The position numbers and the translations under genes are program-made. Of a stretch of DNA of 12,129 bases, positions 6,091-12,129 are shown piece after piece. The stretch's first letter is position 1, and the number at the start of each line of letters is the position of its first letter. The notes beneath the pieces are model-generated. The model was not told where the DNA came from and made no database searches. It worked only from the letters and a program-made list of their open reading frames with translations. This DNA is from Nitrososphaerales archaeon (GTDB taxonomy: Archaea > Thermoproteota > Nitrososphaeria > Nitrososphaerales > CADDZS01): contig JASHXQ010000026.1 in the NCBI GenBank assembly GCA_030043455.1, forward strand, positions 1-12,129, read 5' to 3'.

Positions 6091-6354
6091 TTGGGTCGAA
6101 GACGAAGAAGAGTTGTCCACGTAGTAAAGAAAACATTACCGAAAGTGTTCACCTGTCCTAACTGCGGCATGGTGTCAGTGCGATTACAACCGAAGGAAAC
6201 GACTACGATCATTTCCTGCGGTAGCTGCGGTACCAGTCAGGAGATCCCGAACGCCGGCAAAGAGCCCATAGATATTTACAATGAGTTTGTGGACCGGTTC
6301 AACGCGGGACAGACGGGTGGCGCCACTACTGAGGCAAACAGAATCGAAGCTTAA
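6091..6354 (+). CDS. Archaeal Elf1-like transcription elongation factor
   Basis: An 87-residue protein with a basic N-terminus MGRRRRR and a zinc ribbon formed by C22-P-N-C25 and C43-G-S-C46. It ends with the family's characteristic EPIDIYNEFVDRFNAG (58-73), matching the PVDVYSDWID segment of eukaryotic Elf1/ELOF1. Elf1 binds RNA polymerase near downstream DNA and aids elongation; archaeal versions occur in TACK-group archaea and relatives but not commonly in Euryarchaeota. The start must be TTG 6091: TAA at 6076-6078 closes the frame upstream and no other start codon lies between. The length and N-terminus match homologues. It is the first gene of the operon with GGGPS and DP2, and its 3' end overlaps the next gene. 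Confidence 0.5.
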   Translation: MGRRRRRVVHVVKKTLPKVFTCPNCGMVSVRLQPKETTTIISCGSCGTSQEIPNAGKEPIDIYNEFVDRFNAGQTGGATTEANRIEA

Positions 6355-7069
6355 AGATCTGATCAAAGCCCACGGAACGATCTGCGCCGGTCTGTTAGAC
6401 TCAGAAAACATTCCTCCAGCGGAAGCTGCGAGGATCGCTGCAAGAGTGGAGAACTGCGGAGGCAAGGCCATATTGGTCGGAGGCTCCACCGCAATCAATC
6501 AGATTGAACTCGAAGAAGTAGTGAAATCCGTCAAGACATCCGTGACATCACCCGTGATATTATTTCCGGGGAATGTCACAGGGGTGGCTCCAAGCGCGGA
6601 TGCCATTTTCTTTTCCTGCTTGATGAATTCGGATAATCCTTACTTCCTCACTGAAGCCCAAGCGCTAGGAGCTTTAGCTATCAGGAAATACAATCTAGAA
6701 CCCATCCCCATGGCGTATCTCATCGTGGGGGAAGGTGGGGCTGCTGGTTTTGTCGGACACGCCAGGGGAATTCCTCCAAATAAGCCGGGTCTCGCTGTTA
6801 TGTACGCACTTGCAGCGGAATATTTCGGCATGCGCTTTGTCTATTTGGAAGCAGGATCGGGGGCGGATGGAAAGGTTCCTCAGCACATGATCTCTGCCGT
6901 ACGCAAGGCATACAACGGAACGCTTATCGTGGGGGGAGGTATCACGAGCCCTGAAAATGCTGCCCTCGCTTCAAAATCAGGAGCGGACATTGTAGTTATT
7001 GGCACAATGCTAGAGACCAAGGATTTCGATTCCACACTCACCGAGATTTGCAAGGTAATATCACATTAG
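6317..7069 (+). CDS. Geranylgeranylglyceryl phosphate synthase
   Basis: A 250-residue TIM-barrel enzyme that joins sn-glycerol-1-phosphate to geranylgeranyl diphosphate, the first committed ether bond of archaeal membrane lipids. Motifs (numbered from GTG 6317): GLLDSE (26-31, usually LxDPE, so the Pro is Ser here), ILVGGST (52-58), ILFPGN (81-86), YLEAGSGADGKVP (176-188), LIVGGGITSPENA (203-215) and IVVIGTMLE (225-233); the last three build the phosphate-binding site. The start is ambiguous. GTG 6317 overlaps elf1 by 38 bp; ATG 6281 would add 12 residues unlike the family and overlap by 74 bp. No usable start lies closer to the conserved core. DP2 begins 16 bp after its TAG. Neighbouring replication, transcription and lipid genes form a housekeeping operon. 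Confidence 0.5.
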   Translation: MAPLLRQTESKLKDLIKAHGTICAGLLDSENIPPAEAARIAARVENCGGKAILVGGSTAINQIELEEVVKSVKTSVTSPVILFPGNVTGVAPSADAIFFSCLMNSDNPYFLTEAQALGALAIRKYNLEPIPMAYLIVGEGGAAGFVGHARGIPPNKPGLAVMYALAAEYFGMRFVYLEAGSGADGKVPQHMISAVRKAYNGTLIVGGGITSPENAALASKSGADIVVIGTMLETKDFDSTLTEICKVISH

Positions 7070-7087
7070 TGATGTGTGACATCACAT
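7060..7087 (+). repeat. Hairpin and direct repeat at the GGGPS-DP2 junction
   Basis: GTGATGT (7069-7075), loop GTG (7076-7078) and ACATCAC (7079-7085) form a perfect 7-bp hairpin that ends on the base before the DP2 ATG and starts inside the GGGPS TAG. A direct repeat ATCACAT (7060-7066 and 7081-7087) allows an alternative pairing of CACAT (7062-7066) with ATGTG (7072-7076). It could modulate DP2 translation or be a protein-binding site; no Shine-Dalgarno sequence is visible for DP2. Confidence 0.5.
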
Positions 7088-10000
7088 GAGTGAAACTCCC
7101 GAGCTCCCGTTTGTCTATTCACGTTATCACGATCTAATTACGAAAGAACTTCGCAAACAGTACGAGATCGCAGAAGTAGCGAAGAGTCAGGGCAACGATC
7201 CATCCCTAACTACTGAGTCCCCGCTGGCTCTAGATCTAGCTGATCGTGTAGCCAAACTACTCGAAGTGCCGATCGCAGAACGTCTGCGGGAGCTGATGAA
7301 AACAAACAGGACGGAAATTGCTGCCTTGATTCTGGCTAAAGAAGTCGCTTCCGGGAAATACCCTCTTCCTGAAGGCCAGTCACCGGCGGAAGCAGCTGTG
7401 AGGCTTGGACTGGCAATAGTCACCGATGGGGTTACGGTCGCACCGATTCAGGGAGTCTCCGCGGTCCGGATAAGGCAAAACCCTAGCGGGTCTGATTATT
7501 TGAGCATCGAGTTCGCCGGGCCGATCAGATCCGCGGGGGGCACCGAGTCCGCACTAACCCTTGTAATCGCAGATCAGGTGAGGAAGGAGCTAGGCCTCGA
7601 CAAGTACAACGGTACAGGTTACGACGATGAAGTAGGCCGGTTTGTGGAGGAGCTGCGTATCTACGAGCGTGACGTCGGCAATTTTCAGTACAAGATTACC
7701 GACCAGGACGTGCAGAAGGCCATCGAGAATCTCCCGGTGGAAATCGACGGTGTGTGGACGGACAACTTTGAGGTGGTCGTCCACCGTGATATGAAACGCA
7801 TCACTTCCAACAGGGTGAGGGGCGGTGCGCTCCGGGTGCTCAACGACGGGGTGGTGGGCAAGTCCAAGAAACTGTTGAAACTTCTGGGAGAGCTGGGTAT
7901 TAACGACTGGGGTTGGCTGTCGGAGCTTTCCGGGGGGAAGCAGCAAGGGACTGATGAGACAAAGGCGAGTTCCTCCCACTTTGAGGAGGTGATCTCCGGG
8001 AGACCCGTTCTCTCCATGCCGAACAGCCCCGGAGGTTTCCGGTTGAGGTACGGGAGGGCGCCTAACACTGGCATCCACGCGGTGGGAATCCATCCTTCTG
8101 TGTGTTCGCTACTCAACTTTCCCATTGTCATCGGCACCCAGATCAAGGTGGACATGCCTGGAAAGGGGGCAAGCATCGCGGTCGTGGACACACTTGAAAC
8201 CCCTATCGTGAGGCTGAAGGACGGGACCGTTGTAAGAGTCCGGAATCCGGAGCACGCTACTTCGCTAGCCGGGCAGCTCGAATCCATTCTCTACTTGGGA
8301 GACATCCTAGTTTCGTTTGGAGATTTTCTCGAGAACAATTACAAGCTAGTGCCCTCCGCGTACGTGGAAGAGTGGTGGTCGCAGGATCTTGGCCGGAGTT
8401 TGAAGCAAAGATATTCTAACCCAAACTCAGCTGCCGCTGAACTTGGGATCGAAGTCCCAAGGCTAGAGGATTTTGCGAAAGATCCTCTGCGTTCAGTACC
8501 CACCTTCGAAGAAGCTTTTAGGATAAGCCGGATTTTGCAGATTCCCCTTCATCCCAAGTACTTGCTCTATTACGACCAGCTCAGTCCCGCGGAGATTGTT
8601 GGCCTCCGTGAGGGTCTCACGCTTCACGAGTCACAGAGTTTGGTCTCCGTCCAATGCAACAGCTCTCTCAAGCCCATGCTGGAAATTCTCGGAGCAGAAC
8701 ACGAGCTCCTCGCGCCCAAGCAAGTGAGCGTCACCGGAATTGATTCTCTAAAACTCACCGAATGTCTCGATCTGAGAAAAGTGCGGGTGAAGGAACTTTC
8801 CGGAGAGGGCTGGACCAATACTCTGGAGCTGATGAGCCAGCTCTCTGGTGTGCAAATCAGAGGAAAGTCTTCCACGTTTGTGGGGGTGCGGGTGGGCCGT
8901 CCGGAAAAGGCGATGCCCCGGAGGATGCGACCGCCGGTTCAAGGACTGTTCCCCGTCGGCAGATCTCAGGGAATGTCCCGGGACATTCTGCTAGCCTCGG
9001 AGAAGAAAGAGCTCCCCCTTGAGATCGCCAATCTCGAATGCCCGGAGTGTGGGTCAAGGTGCATTACGGCCAAGTGCCCTTTTTGCGACGCCACCCCCAC
9101 TCTTTTCAAAGCCTGCGCCCAGTGTCACCAGAGAGCTCCAGAAAATGCCGACCGCTGCCCTGCGTGTGGGGGACAGCTCCGCTTCTCATCATCGTACAAC
9201 TTTCCACTAAAGCAGGAGCTACGCAAGGCCTCGCTCCGAGTTGACTACTTGCCCCAGAAGCCGCTCAAAGGGGTGCTGGGGCTAACCAATGACATCAAAA
9301 TTCCGGAGAGACTGGAAAAGGTTCTACTGCGGCAGAAGTACGACCTCTCGGTTTACCGCGACGGGACGATCCGCTTTGATGCTACGAACGTGCCGCTGAC
9401 TCACTTCAAGCCAAAACAGATCCAAACGAGCATCCCAAAGCTCCGGGAAATTGGGTACACTCTCGACATCCACCGTAAGCCCTTGGAGACGGACGACCAG
9501 ACAGTGGAACTTTTGATGCAGGACGTAATCGTTCCCTTTGAAGCAGGGGCCTTCCTCCTTTCCGTGGCAAAATACATTGATGACCTGCTCGTTCATCAGT
9601 ACAACCTTGAACCATACTACAAAATCGAGAACCCGGAAGATCTGATCGGGCATCTCATCGTGGGGCTGGCCCCGCATACCTCAGTGGGGATTGTGGGAAG
9701 GGTAGCGGGATTTTCCAACGCCCAGGCTTGCTTTGCGACGCCCTACTGGCACTCGGCAAAGAGACGGGACTGCGATGGGGACGGAGATTCGATCCTCTTG
9801 ATGATGGATGTCCTGCTGAACTTTTCGAAGAAATTCCTCCCTTCGATCATCGGTGGTCTCATGGACGCGCCACTGCTCATCCAACCGTTGATCCTACCCA
9901 AGGAGGTGCAGCGACAGGCGCACCACATGGACGTAGCTTCGACTTATCCGGTGGAGTTTTACGAAGCTACTGAGAAAAAGGTGTCCCCCGGGGAGGCTAA

Positions 10001-10715
10001 GATATTCGTGGAGATCGTCAAAGACCGGCTGGGAACGGAGAAGCAGTACTACGGGTTTGGTTTTACCCACGACACGAACGCTATCACGGTGAAGAACAAT
10101 CGGTCGAGCTACTCGACCCTCGTCACCCTTACCGAAAAGCTTGACCGGCAGATCGAGATTGCGGAAAAAATCAACTGCGTGAACCCGGACGACGTGGTAA
10201 GGTCGGTCCTCCGGACGCATTTACTTCCAGACATTATCGGGAACACCAAGGCATACACCGCGCAGCGCTTCCGCTGCAAGAGCTGCTCAGCAAAGTACCG
10301 GCGGATGCCGATCAAGGGAGTATGCCTCTCATGCGGGGGAGAGTTGCAGCCTTCTGTTACGCGAGGCTCAGTGGAAAAATACTTGCAGTTGGGTTTGAGA
10401 CTCTCACAAAAATACGATGTCGGCGACTATCTCCGGTCGAGGTTCACTTTAGCTTCAGAAGAACTGGCGACACTATTCAAACCGGAGGGCCACCAGTCGG
10501 ATATCAATGACTATTTCACCAGTAGTCTCATTCAAGAAAGCACGGAACACCCTAAAGAAGTAGTAGCTCAGCAAATCCCGTTAAAACTTCAAGCCGGACC
10601 TTTAGATCTGCTTTTGGTTGCCGGGGAAAGCAAATCCGAATCTGAAGATGACGATCGGAAGAAAAAGACCGGTAAACGACCACAGATGGAAGAGTTCCAG
10701 ACCACCCTCTTCTAA
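7086..10715 (+). CDS. polC: DNA polymerase D large subunit DP2
   Basis: A 1209-residue catalytic subunit of the archaeal replicative polymerase PolD. Near the N-terminus GPIRSAGGTESALTLVIADQ (145-164) and the following VGRFVEELRIYERD block are DP2 hallmarks. A multi-Cys zinc region spans 652-696 (CPEC, CPFC, CAQC, CPAC). The active-site motif of the second double-psi barrel is KRRDCDGDGDS, with D895, D897, D899 and D901. A second zinc site has C1064/C1067 and C1080/C1083. The tail is acidic then basic (from about 1181) and ends EEFQTTLF, a likely clamp-binding motif. The length is normal for DP2 and there is no intein at the DCDGD site, a place where other archaea carry one. The small exonuclease subunit DP1 is not in the window. 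ATG 7086 is well placed, 16 bp after GGGPS. Confidence 0.5.
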   Translation: MSETPELPFVYSRYHDLITKELRKQYEIAEVAKSQGNDPSLTTESPLALDLADRVAKLLEVPIAERLRELMKTNRTEIAALILAKEVASGKYPLPEGQSPAEAAVRLGLAIVTDGVTVAPIQGVSAVRIRQNPSGSDYLSIEFAGPIRSAGGTESALTLVIADQVRKELGLDKYNGTGYDDEVGRFVEELRIYERDVGNFQYKITDQDVQKAIENLPVEIDGVWTDNFEVVVHRDMKRITSNRVRGGALRVLNDGVVGKSKKLLKLLGELGINDWGWLSELSGGKQQGTDETKASSSHFEEVISGRPVLSMPNSPGGFRLRYGRAPNTGIHAVGIHPSVCSLLNFPIVIGTQIKVDMPGKGASIAVVDTLETPIVRLKDGTVVRVRNPEHATSLAGQLESILYLGDILVSFGDFLENNYKLVPSAYVEEWWSQDLGRSLKQRYSNPNSAAAELGIEVPRLEDFAKDPLRSVPTFEEAFRISRILQIPLHPKYLLYYDQLSPAEIVGLREGLTLHESQSLVSVQCNSSLKPMLEILGAEHELLAPKQVSVTGIDSLKLTECLDLRKVRVKELSGEGWTNTLELMSQLSGVQIRGKSSTFVGVRVGRPEKAMPRRMRPPVQGLFPVGRSQGMSRDILLASEKKELPLEIANLECPECGSRCITAKCPFCDATPTLFKACAQCHQRAPENADRCPACGGQLRFSSSYNFPLKQELRKASLRVDYLPQKPLKGVLGLTNDIKIPERLEKVLLRQKYDLSVYRDGTIRFDATNVPLTHFKPKQIQTSIPKLREIGYTLDIHRKPLETDDQTVELLMQDVIVPFEAGAFLLSVAKYIDDLLVHQYNLEPYYKIENPEDLIGHLIVGLAPHTSVGIVGRVAGFSNAQACFATPYWHSAKRRDCDGDGDSILLMMDVLLNFSKKFLPSIIGGLMDAPLLIQPLILPKEVQRQAHHMDVASTYPVEFYEATEKKVSPGEAKIFVEIVKDRLGTEKQYYGFGFTHDTNAITVKNNRSSYSTLVTLTEKLDRQIEIAEKINCVNPDDVVRSVLRTHLLPDIIGNTKAYTAQRFRCKSCSAKYRRMPIKGVCLSCGGELQPSVTRGSVEKYLQLGLRLSQKYDVGDYLRSRFTLASEELATLFKPEGHQSDINDYFTSSLIQESTEHPKEVVAQQIPLKLQAGPLDLLLVAGESKSESEDDDRKKKTGKRPQMEEFQTTLF

Positions 10716-10729
10716 TCTTGCGAGGATCT

Positions 10730-10843
10730 CTACCTATCTTTTGAGACTTCTTTTTTCGAGGACTTTTTTGCCTTCAAAGCTTCTAGTTGTTCTAGCCAAA
10801 AACTGGGAACAATGATGTAATCAGTCTCTTGCTTAGTTTTCAT
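10730..10843 (-). CDS. Possible small protein (37 residues), hypothetical
   Basis: The ATG at 10843 opens a 37-codon frame ending in TAG at 10730-10732. The first two thirds look protein-like: MKTKQETDYIIVPSFWLEQL followed by EALKAKK, an amphipathic stretch. The rest is Lys/Ser-rich (KKSSKKEVSKDR). An AT element GGATATCTTT lies about 30 bp before the ATG and would suit leaderless transcription. Against it, the Lys-rich part is simply the complement of the T-tract terminators of DP2, and the size is small. No family is recognised. It sits downstream of and in the same direction as the transporter gene. Confidence 0.5.
   Translation of the reverse strand: MKTKQETDYIIVPSFWLEQLEALKAKKSSKKEVSKDR
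10738..10772 (+). terminator. Oligo-T terminator region after DP2
   Basis: Starting about 22 bp after the DP2 stop are three T-rich tracts (TCTTTT, CTTCTTTTTT, GACTTTTTTG) in about 35 bp with no strong hairpin. This is typical of intrinsic archaeal termination, which relies on U-tracts. It would end the elf1-GGGPS-DP2 transcript. The complement of these tracts supplies the Lys codons of the small minus-strand ORF. Confidence 0.5.
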
Positions 10844-10883
10844 GGGAACATCTGATTGGCCTTGAGAAAGATATCCTTTGAGG

Positions 10884-10901
10884 AAAAATTCTCTGGAAAA
10901 A
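10884..10901 (-). terminator. Oligo-T terminator after the amino-acid transporter
   Basis: On the minus strand, 20-40 bp after the TAA at 10924, two T5 tracts occur (complement of AAAAA at 10897-10901 and 10884-10888), consistent with an archaeal U-tract terminator for the leftward transporter gene. Confidence 0.5.
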
Positions 10902-10923
10902 GTGGCTGAATCTTGAGTACTTC

Positions 10924-12129
10924 TTACTTCGAAGCTTTAAGGTTGACCTTACGTTTTCTTAGAGAATACGTCGCATAGACCAGGGCTGCGAGAATCGTCC
11001 CGAAACTCGCTGCGAGGAGGACTCCCACAAAGGGAAGGATTATGAGAGATATAACGAGTGAGATCCCGGCAAAGACCAACTTGGTGCGGTTGTCTCTCAT
11101 GAGTTTGATGCCTGCGGAGGATCCGATCACGTAAACGATGATTGCGGAGCCACTGGGGATGAGGAGGGCGTCTTCCAGATTCACGTTGAGAAAGTAAAAG
11201 AAAACGAGGGCGACCATGGCAGAGAGGAAAAGTGCAACGAGAGCCCGGGACGGAGCACTCGTCTTAGGATCCAGTTTGTTGAGCATCTCCGGTAAAGCCC
11301 CGTCTCTCGACGCGGCATAGATCACCCGTGACATGCCGGTCATGTAGGCATTCGCGACGCCGAAGATGATGAAGGCTGTGAGTATAGCAATCGAGGCGGC
11401 AGCATACCTGCCGATCACATTGGATAGCATGGCTGCAAAGGGAGCGACACCTCCACCGCCAACTGCATACACGCCTGTACCGATCGTCACAAACGATACT
11501 GAGACGAAGAGAACCCCCACAAGGAGTACGCTCAGAAAGATGCTCCGTACAAAATCTCGCTTGGGATTTTCAAATTCTTCTGCCACATTAGACACGTTCT
11601 CGTAGCCCAGATAAGACCAGAAGATCAAGGAGGCGGCAGTCCCAACGGCGAGGATCCCATCAGGAAGGAAAGGCGAAAAGTTGGAGAGACGTACCTGCCC
11701 AAGACTGGAGAGGGTAGCAGCTACTAACACAACCACAATGGAGACGATCACGGCGAGCTGCACCTTGGAGCTCACCACGATCCCGCGAAAATTCACAACA
11801 AAAGCGGCAAGGATAATCGCGACTGCTGCAAGAAATGTTTCAGCGCGAGTGAGGGGAAACGCATAGCCGAGATAGGACGCTGCAATCAGAGTAACCGCGG
11901 GAGCTCCCGTGATAAACCAGAAGGCGAAGAGCCAGCTCACCACGACTCCGGTGTAATATCCGAAGGCTTCCTTGGCGAAAGAGTACACACCTCCAGATTC
12001 TGGATGGCGCGCTGAGAGTGAAGCAAAGGTGTACGCAAAGGGAAAGCTCGCCAGTGACAATCCAACCCACGCAATGATCGAACCGGGTCCGGCGATCTTC
12101 GCAGCAAGACCGGGCATGACGAGAATGCT
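10924..12129 (-). CDS. APC-family amino-acid transporter (5' end beyond window)
   Basis: 402 codons are visible with no stop before the right edge. The frame continues upstream of the ATG at 12117 as SILV-MPGLAAKIAGPGS, and this is the conserved end of helix 1 in amino acid-polyamine-organocation (APC) carriers (usually G-x-GIF/L-x-x-PG), so the true start lies outside. About 11 transmembrane segments remain. Numbered from the ATG, these are roughly 12-34, 55-75, 92-110, 118-138, 155-172, 195-215, 236-258, 292-311, 318-337, 346-365 and 366-384. The helix 6-7 loop YLGYENVSNVAEEFENPKRD is diagnostic for the family, as is the MSRVIYAASRDGALP loop after helix 8. It imports or exports amino acids across the cytoplasmic membrane; overall resemblance to the YjeH-type exporter branch is an impression only. 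The protein ends in a basic tail (RKRKVNLKASK). Confidence 0.5.
   Translation of the reverse strand, partial: SILVMPGLAAKIAGPGSIIAWVGLSLASFPFAYTFASLSARHPESGGVYSFAKEAFGYYTGVVVSWLFAFWFITGAPAVTLIAASYLGYAFPLTRAETFLAAVAIILAAFVVNFRGIVVSSKVQLAVIVSIVVVLVAATLSSLGQVRLSNFSPFLPDGILAVGTAASLIFWSYLGYENVSNVAEEFENPKRDFVRSIFLSVLLVGVLFVSVSFVTIGTGVYAVGGGGVAPFAAMLSNVIGRYAAASIAILTAFIIFGVANAYMTGMSRVIYAASRDGALPEMLNKLDPKTSAPSRALVALFLSAMVALVFFYFLNVNLEDALLIPSGSAIIVYVIGSSAGIKLMRDNRTKLVFAGISLVISLIILPFVGVLLAASFGTILAALVYATYSLRKRKVNLKASK

Noticed and set aside
7590..8287. Long minus-strand open frames (167 and 200 codons) inside DP2
   Set aside because: They lie wholly opposite the strongly conserved DP2 coding frame, have low-complexity Ser/Pro/His compositions and overlap each other; they are antisense shadows.
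9765..9790. Possible intein insertion at the DP2 DCDGD active-site motif
   Set aside because: The motif is continuous and the protein has normal length, so no intein is present.
1..12129. Mobile element, CRISPR array or defence island
   Set aside because: No transposase, integrase, terminal repeats, spaced direct repeats or Cas-like proteins are visible.

Overview
The window is archaeal. It carries the large subunit (DP2) of family-D DNA polymerase, a geranylgeranylglyceryl phosphate synthase (GGGPS, ether-lipid synthesis), an Elf1-type elongation factor, a thermopsin-family acid protease and Ser/Thr-stalked surface proteins rich in N-glycosylation sequons. PolD argues against Sulfolobales-type Crenarchaeota. 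Elf1 and the style of the surface Ig-like domain argue for the Thaumarchaeota/Nitrososphaeria side. Thermopsin and an APC amino-acid transporter suggest an acidophilic, peptide/amino-acid-using member rather than a classic ammonia oxidiser. The lineage is inference; the gene identities are well supported.

Layout: 1-2968 (minus) encodes cell-surface proteins: a DUF4382/Ig-like lipid- or membrane-anchored protein cut by the left edge, preceded by a membrane-anchored thermopsin. At 2969-3061 a short divergent promoter region leads rightward to a divergent uracil-DNA-glycosylase-superfamily protein (3062-3793), whose 3' end overlaps a convergent DUF1330 gene by 11 bp. From 5895 down to 3783 (minus) four small genes lie head to tail: a helical protein, a membrane-tethered winged-helix protein coupled by a 4-nt overlap, a degenerate Nudix-like protein and the DUF1330 protein.

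A 195-bp divergent intergenic region (5896-6090) holds a strong dyad and drives the rightward information/lipid operon elf1 - GGGPS - polC(DP2), 6091-10715, with overlapping or near-abutting genes. A perfect 7-bp hairpin abuts the DP2 start codon. Region 10716-10923 carries T-tract terminators for both flanking transcripts and a possible 37-residue ORF. 10924-12129 (minus) is an APC-family amino-acid transporter whose N-terminus lies beyond the right edge.

No tRNA, rRNA, CRISPR array, IS element or intein was seen, and no stretch above 300 bp lacks a gene. Many genes here appear to use GTG or TTG starts. No clearly new multi-gene system is evident. The most unusual cluster is the membrane-anchored winged-helix pair with its Nudix/DUF1330 followers.
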